From: Promethearchaeota archaeon
Lineage (GTDB): Archaea; Asgardarchaeota; Lokiarchaeia; Sigyniarchaeales; SOKP01
Assembly: GCA_011364925.1 (NCBI GenBank)
Contig: RDOA01000021.1
Span: 1 to 37,501 of the forward strand
DNA: 37,501 bases
Reading direction: 5' to 3'
Part shown: positions 17,772 through 26,458 of the stretch, piece after piece
Numbering within the stretch: position 1 is the stretch's first letter
Layout of the letters: the number at the start of each line of letters is the position of its first letter
Notes under the pieces: generated by a model
The model's database searches: none
Told to the model about the DNA's origin: nothing
The model's input: the letters and a program-made list of their open reading frames with translations, nothing else
Translations under genes and position numbers: made by a program

Positions 17772-18374
17772 TTATGGTTTAAACCATTCAAAAAAGTAAT
17801 AACTTAATGTCAAAGGATTTGCAATTACGAACTTTTTCCTTACTGATGTAGCTAAACGACCTGCGCGAACCATGTCAATAGCACTTATTTTTGCGTCATG
17901 CGGTAACACATGAGCGATAAATGGGGAGTGCTCTAATCCTGGTCCTTTTCTATAAACTACAAAATCAGCTCCAAACTTTAGGCCAGGTCTAGGAACGTAC
18001 CCTTTTTCTCTCAAATCTTGATAAATTACGAATTTTTCTTCGAATTTATGGTGTATAGATTTACTTATCTCGTAGAATTCATCGTATGAGTAAAATTTAT
18101 CAAGCTTAGGGTCGTAAATAGTGATTTTATCGTTTTTTAATAAATATGATGCTTCAATTAACGATAATTCGGAGGGTTTCGAAAAATATTCTAATCGAGG
18201 TTTGCTTATCCCTAGAGGAGACCCAAAAAATTTCTGTTTAATGTAGAGATAAGACGCATAAATAGGATTAAAGACAATTACGCGATTATTAATAAATTTC
18301 GTTGGAATCTTTTCAGGGATATCCTTTTCTTCTATATCATCGATTGAAATTTGAGATCCTTTTTCTTCAGTCAT
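17772..18374 (-). CDS. endA: tRNA-splicing endonuclease EndA
   Basis: Cuts bulge-helix-bulge junctions to remove introns from archaeal pre-tRNA. The 200-residue length and single catalytic domain correspond to the homotetrameric (alpha4) type. The C-terminal nuclease fold carries the triad Tyr141 (ADFVVY), His149 (GPGLEHSPF) and a lysine of SVRKKFVIA (Lys180 or Lys181). The region FSYDEF-like YDEFYEIS and RPGLKFGADF are typical. The N-terminal 20 residues are acidic and variable. It converges with A2 and is divergent from the MEMO-family gene at 18485, from which it is separated by 110 bp. Confidence 0.95.
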   Translation of the reverse strand: MTEEKGSQISIDDIEEKDIPEKIPTKFINNRVIVFNPIYASYLYIKQKFFGSPLGISKPRLEYFSKPSELSLIEASYLLKNDKITIYDPKLDKFYSYDEFYEISKSIHHKFEEKFVIYQDLREKGYVPRPGLKFGADFVVYRKGPGLEHSPFIAHVLPHDAKISAIDMVRAGRLATSVRKKFVIANPLTLSYYFFEWFKP

Positions 18375-18431
18375 CTAGAAAATGATATTAAAAGTAATTT
18401 AATAATTCTTTCAATTGAGTAAACAACAGAT

Positions 18432-18444
18432 GAAAGTATAAATA
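18432..18444 (+). promoter_or_regulatory. Probable BRE/TATA promoter of the MEMO-family gene
   Basis: GAAAG followed by TATAAATA is a close match to the archaeal BRE/TATA consensus. A start of transcription about 25 bases downstream would fall near 18466, just before the AGGTGAT site at 18471-18477, giving a very short leader. Confidence 0.5.
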
Positions 18445-18484
18445 TTTCTCAATAAATGTTATTTATGATTAGGTGATAAATTTG

Positions 18485-19363
18485 GTGATAAGAAAAGCAT
18501 CACACGCGGGAAGTTGGTATCCCGGTAAAAGAGAAAGTTTAATAAAAGAAATAGAATCTTATTTCTTGGATGATAACTTCGGTCCTGGTAAACTACCTGA
18601 ATCTTTAAATCTAGAAACAAGGTCGATAATAGGAGCTACATCACCTCACGCAGGTTATTTCTTCTCTGGAAGATGTGCAGCATTCACCTATTTAAACTTA
18701 TTTAAAGAGAAAATTCCAGATACAGTTATCGTATTAGGAACAGATCATGTTGGGTATGGAGGTGTTGCACTCTTAGGAGATGGAGCGTGGGAAACTCCAC
18801 TTGGAAACTTAAATATTGATACCGAATTGTCTCAGAAGATTCTATCTACCAGCGATATAATTGTAGATGATTCCTCCGCTTTTACTGGATTCATGGAACA
18901 GGAGCATAATATCGAAATACAGCTTCCTTTCATTAAATATTGTGCTAAGGACAAAGAAGTAAAAATTGTAACTATAAAAATTAGCGGTACGAAGGACTAC
19001 TCTAAGTTCGAGGTATTAGCAAGCGATATAGCCGCTTCTATAAAAGCTCTGAATAAAGATGTTGTTATAGTAGCCTCATCTGATATGTCCCATAAAAATG
19101 TGTCCAATTCAGAGCAGTTAGATCAATTCAAAAAAATAGATCAAGCAGTAATAAATGCCTTTGTAGAATTCGATCCTAAGAAAACTCTATTAAATGCGTC
19201 CAAGACGACTGTATGTGGAGCACAAACAATAACAACCCTAATGTTAATTTGTAAGAACCTAGATTGTAATCAGGGGAAATTGTTGAAGTATTATACTAGC
19301 TCAGATATAAGAGGAGAATTTGGGTATTGTGTTGGTTATTTTTCTGGGATATTAATGAAATAA
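18485..19363 (+). CDS. MEMO-family protein (AmmeMemoRadiSam system protein B)
   Basis: A member of the MEMO1 family, related in fold to non-haem iron extradiol dioxygenases; the archaeal reaction is not established. It begins RKASHAGSWYPG, typical of the family. The three residues that bind metal in human MEMO1 have counterparts: His in SPHAGYFFSG, His in LGTDHVGYG and Cys in TTVCGAQT (His59, His92, Cys248 counting from the upstream GTG at 18473). EQEHNIEIQLPF and SSDMSH are also conserved. AGGTGAT (18471-18477) points to GTG 18485 as start rather than GTG 18473, which overlaps it; TTG 18482 is a third option. The usual partners, an AMMECR1 protein and a radical SAM protein, are not adjacent. 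Confidence 0.9.
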   Translation: MIRKASHAGSWYPGKRESLIKEIESYFLDDNFGPGKLPESLNLETRSIIGATSPHAGYFFSGRCAAFTYLNLFKEKIPDTVIVLGTDHVGYGGVALLGDGAWETPLGNLNIDTELSQKILSTSDIIVDDSSAFTGFMEQEHNIEIQLPFIKYCAKDKEVKIVTIKISGTKDYSKFEVLASDIAASIKALNKDVVIVASSDMSHKNVSNSEQLDQFKKIDQAVINAFVEFDPKKTLLNASKTTVCGAQTITTLMLICKNLDCNQGKLLKYYTSSDIRGEFGYCVGYFSGILMK

Positions 19364-19406
19364 TACAAATAAAAAAGCTAATATTAAAGAAAAGTTTTTG
19401 ATAAAC

Positions 19407-20486
19407 ATGTCAGAGGAAAATGATAAGGTTGAGGATTTTATAAGTTTATGGAAAAAGAAATTGTCTACTGAAAATACTCCTTCAGTAATTGGGGATTTAC
19501 AAAAAGAAAACGAATTATTAAGGAGTAAAATATCAGAAAACATTGAATTAATTGCAAGATCCGAGGAAATACTAAAAAAAGCTGTTGCAGAAAAAGAAAA
19601 ATTCAGAGTAGAAAAAGATGAGGCAGTGACTGAAATTAGTTTTAAATTAAACGAAGTATCCCAACAAAATGCTGAATTAGAAGGCAAAGTTAAGAGTATG
19701 ATAAGCCTCTTGCTCGAAAAAGACGAAGAAATTAAAGCTAAAGATAAATCGATATCTAACTTACAAGCTACGGTAAATTCTCAAACTCAAGCGAGTTCCA
19801 CATTAGATAATCCATTAGTAAACGAATTAAAATCGCAAATAATAGATAAGAATTCTATAATACAAGATCTAGAGGCTAAGAATTCCGACTTAACTAAGGA
19901 AATCGAGAAGCTAGATGAACAACTCATTGAAAAGTTAAGGGATAAACCTGCTGATTATGTTGTAGAAGTAAGCACTCCTGAAACTCCAGTTATTAAACCA
20001 CAACCACTTGAAGCATCTTCCACGCCACTTGAAATTTTATGCCAAGATTTACAATCAGATTTAACTAAATATAAGCGAATAATTGATAAATTAAAACAAG
20101 AAAAAACAGAGCTTAAAAACGCTTTAGAAGGAAAAGGAATTAAATTAAGTGATAATGATTTAGAGGAATTGAGAAAAGAAAACGAATCCTTAAAGAAAGA
20201 TCTAGATCAAATGCAAAAATCGCTAAGCGAAGGGAAAAAGGAAACCATATCAGCTGATACAAGTGAGTTAGAACAAGAAATTTCTAATCTCGAAAATAAA
20301 CTTAGAGAAAAAGATAGTTTAATAGCGGATTTAAAATTATCAGCGATTTCCCCAACAGAAGTTTCAGGTAATCCTATGGCAGATTTGGTTGAGAATTTGC
20401 AAGAAAATATTAACAAACTAAAAACTACGATAAACGAAAAAGACAAAAAGATTTTAGAGTTAAATAGAAGAATAGCTCAAATGTAG
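19407..20486 (+). CDS. Long coiled-coil protein with repeated modules
   Basis: A 359-residue, strongly charged protein that is coiled coil for nearly its whole length. Three similar modules each start with a Pro and end in a heptad-rich helix: NPLVNELKSQI (near residue 135), TPLEILCQDLQSDL (near 210) and NPMADLVENLQENI (near 322), separated by short Ser/Thr/Pro linkers such as STPETPVIKPQPLEASSTP. There is no signal peptide or membrane segment. Similar low-complexity coiled-coil proteins are common in Asgard genomes and no function can be assigned. An in-frame TTG three codons upstream (19398) is the alternative start. It follows the MEMO gene by 43 bp and may share its transcript. Confidence 0.8.
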   Translation: MSEENDKVEDFISLWKKKLSTENTPSVIGDLQKENELLRSKISENIELIARSEEILKKAVAEKEKFRVEKDEAVTEISFKLNEVSQQNAELEGKVKSMISLLLEKDEEIKAKDKSISNLQATVNSQTQASSTLDNPLVNELKSQIIDKNSIIQDLEAKNSDLTKEIEKLDEQLIEKLRDKPADYVVEVSTPETPVIKPQPLEASSTPLEILCQDLQSDLTKYKRIIDKLKQEKTELKNALEGKGIKLSDNDLEELRKENESLKKDLDQMQKSLSEGKKETISADTSELEQEISNLENKLREKDSLIADLKLSAISPTEVSGNPMADLVENLQENINKLKTTINEKDKKILELNRRIAQM

Positions 20487-20593
20487 TATATTACATGGAC
20501 TCTTATTTTATTTCATCTATAATGTATTTTTTTCAAGCTTATTCTATAAATAGTAAAATCTAATAGAAACAATGAGTAAGTTTTTTCAATAAT

Positions 20594-20600
20594 AGGTGAT
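20594..20600 (+). promoter_or_regulatory. AGGTGAT site upstream of the PfkB-like gene
   Basis: A full AGGTGAT match lies 14 bases before the ATG at 20615, further than the usual five to eight. The in-frame codon at 20600 is TTA and the next upstream is a TGA stop, so no better start is available. Confidence 0.4.
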
Positions 20601-20614
20601 TACCAGAAGAATAC

Positions 20615-21604
20615 ATGGCTATTCTAAGTAAAAATGTGACTCAGAACATAAATATCTGTTTTTTTGGTCATTTCGCAATTGATAGCATTGTTCGATTTAA
20701 GCAAAGAAGAAAGCCATCTTTAGGTGGGAGTGTTACTTTCGGCTCTCTCTCTTTAAAAAAATATGAGAAATCAGCAGAAATAGGAATCATTTCCAATATA
20801 GGGACTCTCAACTTTGATAAATCGCTTTTAAAGAGAATTAGACAAAATGCCATAGATCTTAGAGGTGTAATCCCGTTAGAAGTTGCTAATACTAATTTTT
20901 TATTGGATTATTCAAATCATACCAGAATCCTAACTCTAAAATCTAGGAGTCCTAATCTTAAATTTGAGGATATTCCTGATTTTTATTTCGAAAATCCACC
21001 TCAGATTGTCGTATTAGCTCCATTATGTAATGAAATTTCTTATACTTATGTTTCAAAAATATTAAATGCGTTCCCTAAAGCTTATATTGGAATAGACCTA
21101 CAAGGATTTATAAGACACATTGACAACTCTGGAAATGTGTCATATATAAGAGAAAATTCTACAATATCGAACATAACGAGAATTATAGAACTGATAGGTG
21201 ACAGGTTAATTCTTAAGGGCTCTGAAATTGAAATGAAAATACTTTCCAATGAAGAAGATCCAGAGAAAATAATGAACTCGTGCAGAGATTTCAATAATAA
21301 TGCAATATATATAATGACAATGGGAGAAGCAGGGTCAATGGTAATGAAATGTGGAGAAGATTTAATAAAAGTCCCCGCTTATAAACCCAGAAGAGTTGTT
21401 GATGAAACTGGGCCTGGGGATGTTTACCTCGCTATTTTTTTATACGAACTGATCAATTCGGATATGTCTTGGAGTAAGATAGAAGAAATAGCTCACATCG
21501 CATCAGCAGCAGCTTCTTTTTTAGTAGAAGAGAAAGGTCCCGATGGATTTGAAACTAAAAGAAAAATTATGAAAAGAGTCAGAAGTAAGAAATATATCCT
21601 TTAA
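20615..21604 (+). CDS. PfkB/ribokinase-family carbohydrate kinase
   Basis: A 329-residue kinase of the PfkB family, which phosphorylates sugars or nucleosides with ATP. The N-terminal substrate segment has GHFAIDSI and the GG motif in PSLGGSVTFGSLSL (residues 37-38). The C-terminal signature is DETGPGDVYLAIFLYEL, where Asp269 is the expected catalytic base; most relatives have GAGDAF, so here the anion-hole Ala is Pro and the following residues are Val-Tyr. KGPDGFETKRKI at the end fits PfkB tails. Substrate is unknown. The nearest relatives are probably the archaeal uncharacterised PfkB group rather than phosphofructokinases. It overlaps no neighbour and is followed 20 bp later by a membrane protein gene. 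Confidence 0.85.
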   Translation: MAILSKNVTQNINICFFGHFAIDSIVRFKQRRKPSLGGSVTFGSLSLKKYEKSAEIGIISNIGTLNFDKSLLKRIRQNAIDLRGVIPLEVANTNFLLDYSNHTRILTLKSRSPNLKFEDIPDFYFENPPQIVVLAPLCNEISYTYVSKILNAFPKAYIGIDLQGFIRHIDNSGNVSYIRENSTISNITRIIELIGDRLILKGSEIEMKILSNEEDPEKIMNSCRDFNNNAIYIMTMGEAGSMVMKCGEDLIKVPAYKPRRVVDETGPGDVYLAIFLYELINSDMSWSKIEEIAHIASAAASFLVEEKGPDGFETKRKIMKRVRSKKYIL

Positions 21605-21624
21605 TTCATTTCTTGATTTATATT

Positions 21625-22218
21625 ATGCATATCAACAGTCATTTTGCTGTAGGAGTGATATTTGCTTCAATCTTGAATTACTTTTTCAGTTTCTCTTTAC
21701 TTGAGTTTTTAATTATTATCTTATTTTCATTTATTTGTGATTTTGATGTGTTTTTCGCTAAATTCGCAATAAATCATAATCATAGAATGTTGATCTCTCA
21801 TTCGATAATTCCTGCTCTTCTTGTAATTATAATTGGAATTGTAGTAAATTTACCCGTTCTAACCTTTAGTGGTATCGCATACGCCATCCATGTAATTATT
21901 GATACTTTTGACTGGGGAACCAACTTTTTTTATTTCAATAAAAAGGTTATAGGCTGGAGATTACTGATATCTAAAGAGGAAACAGAAAATCTCTCAAATT
22001 ACTTATCAAAGTACAAAAAGGCAGAATCTTTTTTCGATTCAAAATATTATAATAACAAAGTAAGTTTAGGAATCGAAGTATTATTATTCGTCCTTATGAT
22101 AATCTTTATTACTCTTTTTGCTCTCGAGTACGCTCTTGTATCGTTGGTTTATTTTTTGGGTTTGTATTTTCATTTATCTCGGCATTTTATGTTAAAGAAA
22201 ATCGAGTCTCAGCAGTAG
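21625..22218 (+). CDS. DUF457/YdjM-like membrane protein (putative metal-dependent hydrolase)
   Basis: A polytopic membrane protein of 197 residues with the pattern of the YdjM/DUF457 family: an N-terminal HINSHFAVG in place of the usual HxxxH motif, then CDFDVFFAK, NHNHRMLISHS (compare the family HRGxTHS) and a later HVIIDTFDWGTNFF. Histidines and aspartates at membrane edges suggest a metal site, and the family is labelled metal-dependent hydrolase without a proven substrate. Four to five membrane segments are visible, with two at the C-terminus. ATG 21625 is preferred over TTG 21613 because the family begins just before the conserved His. No signal of regulation is seen. Confidence 0.65.
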   Translation: MHINSHFAVGVIFASILNYFFSFSLLEFLIIILFSFICDFDVFFAKFAINHNHRMLISHSIIPALLVIIIGIVVNLPVLTFSGIAYAIHVIIDTFDWGTNFFYFNKKVIGWRLLISKEETENLSNYLSKYKKAESFFDSKYYNNKVSLGIEVLLFVLMIIFITLFALEYALVSLVYFLGLYFHLSRHFMLKKIESQQ

Positions 22219-22320
22219 ACACTTTTTAATTAGAAGGAAAAAGATTTAAGAGCACCTTTAATGTTTACCCCATATTACATCATATTTAATAATTATTAAA
22301 AGAAAAATGCGTGAAAAGTA

Positions 22321-22758
22321 ATGTCTGAAGAAATCAAACCGAAAGTGGGAATTACTCTCGAAAAAGAAATGATTTTTAGGTGTGATCTTGGAGATATGAA
22401 AGTTAAAGATTGTTATATTGATGATACTCATAAAGATGAGGTAGATATGCTTGGTCCTAACCCATCTAGGTTGCTGGGATTAGCTTTACTAGGTTGTTTG
22501 AGTGCTAGTTTTATCTTTTGTTTGCAAAAAAAAAATCTTAGTTTAGACGATTTAAATGCTACAGCAGAGTTGACTGTAGCTCGTAATGAAAAAGGATTTT
22601 GGAGAGTAAAGAAAGTAGATGTGGAAATAAATATAAATATTAGCGATCCAGCATCTCGTAAAAGAGCAGACCAATGCAAAAAGATGTTTGAGCAATACTG
22701 TGTAGTCACTCAAGCAGTACGGGAAGGTATCGATGTTGAAGTTAATCTTAATTACTAA
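22321..22758 (+). CDS. OsmC-like protein
   Basis: A 145-residue OsmC/Ohr-fold protein. The first conserved cysteine is Cys59 in LALLGCLSASF, at the start of the central helix, and the second is Cys127 in EQYCVVTQAVREG, matching the two-cysteine arrangement of the family, in which these reduce organic hydroperoxides. Length is typical for single-domain OsmC proteins. Some archaeal members are of unknown substrate, so peroxide detoxification is only the family expectation. It converges with radA, whose stop lies ten bases away, and a GTGA-containing site precedes the ATG. Confidence 0.87.
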   Translation: MSEEIKPKVGITLEKEMIFRCDLGDMKVKDCYIDDTHKDEVDMLGPNPSRLLGLALLGCLSASFIFCLQKKNLSLDDLNATAELTVARNEKGFWRVKKVDVEININISDPASRKRADQCKKMFEQYCVVTQAVREGIDVEVNLNY

Positions 22759-22768
22759 TTTCTTTTAT

Positions 22769-23767
22769 CTAATCCTTTATTCCGTCGTCTGTTATCGAAA
22801 ATATTGCTTCTGCCTCTGCTAAGTGTGGAGCATCAATTATTTTCGCCACTCTTTGTTCACCTTTTCCTTTTCTCAGATAAACTCTTATTGTAGCTCCATG
22901 CGCAACAATATTACCTCCTGTAGCTACTGTTGGATTTCCGTAGAAAACATCCGGTTTTGAAGAGACTTGGTTGGTAAAAATTACTGCTAATTCGTCGTAT
23001 ATTTCTGTTAAACGTAATAAATCGTGAATATGGGAGTTAAGAATTTGCTGTCTATTTGCTAAAGTACCTCTTCCGACATATTCACTTCGAAAATGTCCAA
23101 TTATCGAATCGACAACTATTAATTTAATGTTTTTTTCATTAATTAGCTTCGATGCCTCTTGGATTAATAATACTTGATGATCGCTATTGTAAGCTCTACC
23201 TACGGTGATATTTTTTAACACTGTATTGTAATCCAAATCCTTTGCTTCTGCCATCTGAATTATTCTTTCTGGTCTAAAAGTAGCCTCTGTATCGATGTAT
23301 AATGCTTTCCCTTCTAGGCCTCCTTCTTCATATGGTAACTGAACATTAACGCAAAGTTGATGAGCAAGTTGAGTTTTTCCCGTTCTATATTCGCCATAAA
23401 ACTCCGTAAGAGAGCCAGGTTCTATACCACCAGCTAAAATTTCATCGAGCGTTGAACTACTTGTTGTTAAACGGTTCAGTTGTCTTCTCTTCTCCCATAT
23501 TATATCCGCGCTTTTAAAGCCCATATTTTCAATATCTTGAGCAGCTTTGATAATTTTCTGAGCAGTCTTTTCTCCAATCCCTGCCTCATCCATTAATTTA
23601 GTGATAGGATAAATAGCCAGAGTTCTAATTGACACAATGCCTGCTTCTTTTAACTTCTTTACAGTCGTATCTCCAACTCCGGGTAAATCCTTTAAATCGT
23701 AAACCACTTCAGTCTTTATCGTTCCTTTCTCTTCAGTTTCTTCAGATTCTTCATCTTTTTTTGCCAT
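22769..23767 (-). CDS. radA: DNA repair and recombination protein RadA
   Basis: Archaeal RecA/Rad51-family recombinase that forms filaments on single-stranded DNA and catalyses strand exchange. An acidic, Lys/Glu-rich N-terminus is followed by the HhH domain LKDLPGVGDTTVKKLKEAG and the polymerisation linker. Walker A is GEYRTGKT, with Tyr-Arg where bacteria and many archaea have Phe-Gly or Phe-Arg. IKLIVVDSIIGHFRSEYVGR supplies Walker B, and VFYGNPTVATGGNIVAHGAT the C-terminal part. ATG 23767 is preferred: GGTGA lies five bases ahead. An upstream ATG (23779) would overlap that site and add four residues. Length, about 332 residues, is normal. Confidence 0.97.
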   Translation of the reverse strand: MAKKDEESEETEEKGTIKTEVVYDLKDLPGVGDTTVKKLKEAGIVSIRTLAIYPITKLMDEAGIGEKTAQKIIKAAQDIENMGFKSADIIWEKRRQLNRLTTSSSTLDEILAGGIEPGSLTEFYGEYRTGKTQLAHQLCVNVQLPYEEGGLEGKALYIDTEATFRPERIIQMAEAKDLDYNTVLKNITVGRAYNSDHQVLLIQEASKLINEKNIKLIVVDSIIGHFRSEYVGRGTLANRQQILNSHIHDLLRLTEIYDELAVIFTNQVSSKPDVFYGNPTVATGGNIVAHGATIRVYLRKGKGEQRVAKIIDAPHLAEAEAIFSITDDGIKD

Positions 23768-23879
23768 ATTCTTCACCATAATTGAACTGTAAGTATTATA
23801 ATAAATAAGTTAATTGTATTTCATTAGTTTATTATCCTTAATATTTAAAAATAATAACAAAAAAATAAAAATTAAAGGT

Positions 23880-24578
23880 TTATTTCTTTTTTTTCGGGAC
23901 TTCTTTGCCGCTTCGAGTGATAATTAACAGAATGATAAATAATATCACGCTCATTAGAAAAGTTAGCACTCCCATCGCTTCGGGTAACCATATGTAACTC
24001 AAGTAGAGAAAGGGTATGATAAATAGACCGATGATAATAATGAAAACGGGCAGAGGAACCTCTTCATCTCTGAGATCAATAAGAAGTGGCACAATTACCA
24101 AAGCAATTAAGATTGTCGCCAAAATTCTAAATGTTAATAAGATTATAGGGTTTGGGAACCACGCTGCTGTTCCAAGAGACATTCTATAAATGTCTGGGAA
24201 ATAGAAAAACCAGTAAGGGTACGTATTAGTCTGCATTGAAGGAATAGAAACAGGTAATATCGCTGAAAGGATAATCTGTATTATAATACCTAAAACTAAG
24301 TACAATACGATGTCGTTGATCTCTTTTGGATTAGTTTTCCGAGCAACACCAAATAGATCTCGTAATAAACAAAGGTTCCACAGAATAAACAAGACCATAT
24401 AAACCCCAAGAGCATCAAATTGGAGAAACCATAAGACATCTGTAGGTAAAAGAGCAACTATGTACGCTAAATAGCCATATCGTTCGTTTCTTTCGAAAAG
24501 ATCAAAAATTAAAAAGATTCCAAACACTACAAATAAAGTTGCAACGATAATAATGGAATTAATATCAAATAGAGCCAC
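23880..24578 (-). CDS. Unidentified integral membrane protein
   Basis: A 232-residue protein dominated by six to seven hydrophobic segments: about 7-25, 33-50, 55-73, 90-112, 145-165, 170-188 and 193-217, ending in a Lys-rich tail with Lys-Lys-Lys-Lys that is probably cytoplasmic. A loop with polar residues and QTNTYPYWFFYFPDIYR (about 135-150) faces the other side. No catalytic or transport motif is recognisable. The GTG start at 24578 is followed by ALFDINS. It stands alone on the strand: radA is 112 bp downstream and the phosphohexomutase-like gene ends 344 bp upstream. It may be an Asgard-restricted family. Confidence 0.7.
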   Translation of the reverse strand: MALFDINSIIIVATLFVVFGIFLIFDLFERNERYGYLAYIVALLPTDVLWFLQFDALGVYMVLFILWNLCLLRDLFGVARKTNPKEINDIVLYLVLGIIIQIILSAILPVSIPSMQTNTYPYWFFYFPDIYRMSLGTAAWFPNPIILLTFRILATILIALVIVPLLIDLRDEEVPLPVFIIIIGLFIIPFLYLSYIWLPEAMGVLTFLMSVILFIILLIITRSGKEVPKKKK

Positions 24579-24922
24579 TATAATAACTTCCTTTTAATTA
24601 TTATTTTTAACTTTGTTAATAATTATATAGTAAATCTTTTTAATAATATATTTTTTGTATTCATTTAGTATTATTTTGCGAAAGATCAGTTTTTTATAAC
24701 AGTTTTATAAGAGTAACTGAAGTTTTCCCCCCAGAATATCCTTTAGAATTGTCAAAGTGATGTCAATTAATAATATTCGGATTGACACCATAATTTATAC
24801 TGCAAATTAGTATTAGTACTATTATTAAAGACTAAATTAGTAAAAAATATTTGATTTTTTGCTACTTTTTCTATTAATGCCAAATCTATACCAATTTTAT
24901 AGTAAAGAGTTTGTTCCGAAAG
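24579..24922. other. 344-bp intergenic region with an inverted repeat
   Basis: No open frame of any quality is visible. It is AT-rich and contains TGTCAAT (24761-24767) and its inverse ATTGACA (24781-24787), with a related TTGTCAA at 24750, in the only region that can carry the promoter of the membrane-protein gene at 24578. This could be an operator or a hairpin. No RNA gene was seen. Confidence 0.5.
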
Positions 24923-26308
24923 CTATAAACCAGAAATTATTTTCGATAATTTTTCTATCATTTTCTCAGATTTACTCTTATCTTCTGATTCCGCAGATAA
25001 AGTTATCGCATTCCTATTTAAAGCAACTTTAATTATAACGTACACATCATCATCTATTATTTTTAATTCATTGATAATGTCTTGGTATTTCAAATCATGT
25101 TCATCTACAAACTCAATTAACCTATTATGCATGCCTTCTACTGCTTCAGCAGAGACTGGAATTGTTTTATTTACCTTTATACCTTTAGGGAAACCTTTTG
25201 TAAGAGAACTAATTAAATCTTTTTGAATCGCCATTATTTCCAATATTTTAAGTAGAATATAATTACCATCACTGAAAGGTGAATAACTTGGAAAGTAGAA
25301 TTTTAAAGAATCTGCAGCAGCAAAACACGCTCTTTCTTGCCTTATCTGTCTCGAGAGTTCGCCCGGATAATTCTCTACAAGTTTGATTGGATGACCACTT
25401 TCTTCAATAAACTTTATCACAACAGGAGATACTGAAGGCGTTGTAATAACGGGGCTATTTTTGGAATCTTTAATTTTTTGATCGTAAGCGACAAAGAGCA
25501 TTAATAGATCTTCAAAACTAATTTCTAGTCCATTTTCGTCTAACACTAAGATACGTGAGCCATCGACATCAAAACACACCCCTAGATGACTATTAGATGC
25601 TTTTACGATATCTGCAGTATTTTTAATTGTATTTACACTTGGTACAGGTATTTTAGATCTTTCTCGATAATGAGTATTAAGCGCGATTACTTCTACCCCC
25701 ACTTCATTTATGAGTAAAGGAGTTATTCTTCCAGTTGGACTGAATGAGCAATCGACAACAATCTTTAGATCAGCATCTCCGATTTGCTTTTTATTGACAA
25801 ACTGTTCTAATGATTTTATGTATACATCTTGAGTTTGAGGGATCGCAATAATGCGACCTATTCTTCTTGGATCAACGCGTCTAATTTGAGCTGGATACGT
25901 GTTAAAAGATTTAATGATTTTTTCTATTTCTATCGGGGCTAATTCAATTCCTCCCGCATCTGCGAATCGAACTCCAACATCTTCACTATATAAATGTCCT
26001 CCAGAAAAGTATGCTCCTCCACTTGCCCCAAATCTCCTAATCGTGAATTCTAATAATGGAAAGGTACATTCTGATAGATTTAAAACATTAATTCCAGTAC
26101 TCATTATTCCTGAAGTATATCCTCTTTTTAACATACGGCTATCGTTATGATAATCTCGTCCTATAACAACAGTTTCATCCAGCTTAAAAGAGCTTCCATG
26201 AATTGAACCGATTGAGCTTGCAATCTCGGGTGTAAAAATGTAGTTTGCCTTCCCTACGATTCGACCATTCTTGTTCAATTCTTCTAAATTTTGGATACGT
26301 GGAATCAA
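24923..26308 (-). CDS. Phosphohexomutase-family protein with degenerate active site (probable pseudoenzyme)
   Basis: A 461-residue protein with the four-domain layout of alpha-D-phosphohexomutases (phosphomannomutase, GlmM): TPEIASSIG at 26-34, VVIGRDYHNDSRML at 47-60, VDCSFSPTGR at 185-194 and VFDENG-like LVLDENG around 254-260. All catalytic signatures differ. The TASHNP loop that carries the phosphoserine reads FSGGHLY (101-107), with Gly104 at the serine position. The metal loop DxDxDR reads DVDGSR (247-252), with Ser251 for the third Asp. The sugar loop GEESGH reads AAADSLK near 331-337, and the phosphate loop RxSxTEP near the C-terminus is LNRNAITLSAES. It therefore cannot use the normal mechanism. 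The TTG start follows ATGAT with five bases between. Confidence 0.8.
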   Translation of the reverse strand: MIPRIQNLEELNKNGRIVGKANYIFTPEIASSIGSIHGSSFKLDETVVIGRDYHNDSRMLKRGYTSGIMSTGINVLNLSECTFPLLEFTIRRFGASGGAYFSGGHLYSEDVGVRFADAGGIELAPIEIEKIIKSFNTYPAQIRRVDPRRIGRIIAIPQTQDVYIKSLEQFVNKKQIGDADLKIVVDCSFSPTGRITPLLINEVGVEVIALNTHYRERSKIPVPSVNTIKNTADIVKASNSHLGVCFDVDGSRILVLDENGLEISFEDLLMLFVAYDQKIKDSKNSPVITTPSVSPVVIKFIEESGHPIKLVENYPGELSRQIRQERACFAAADSLKFYFPSYSPFSDGNYILLKILEIMAIQKDLISSLTKGFPKGIKVNKTIPVSAEAVEGMHNRLIEFVDEHDLKYQDIINELKIIDDDVYVIIKVALNRNAITLSAESEDKSKSEKMIEKLSKIISGL

Positions 26309-26458
26309 TTTAAATCATTGATGTTTGGAATTTACGAATTATAAAACATAATTATTATAGCTCGTTTTACATTAATAATTTTCGTTATAAAGTCAATCAT
26401 GAAATAATAAATAGGGTATAATTAATTATAAGATTTAAAATTAATATGTGATTCTATT

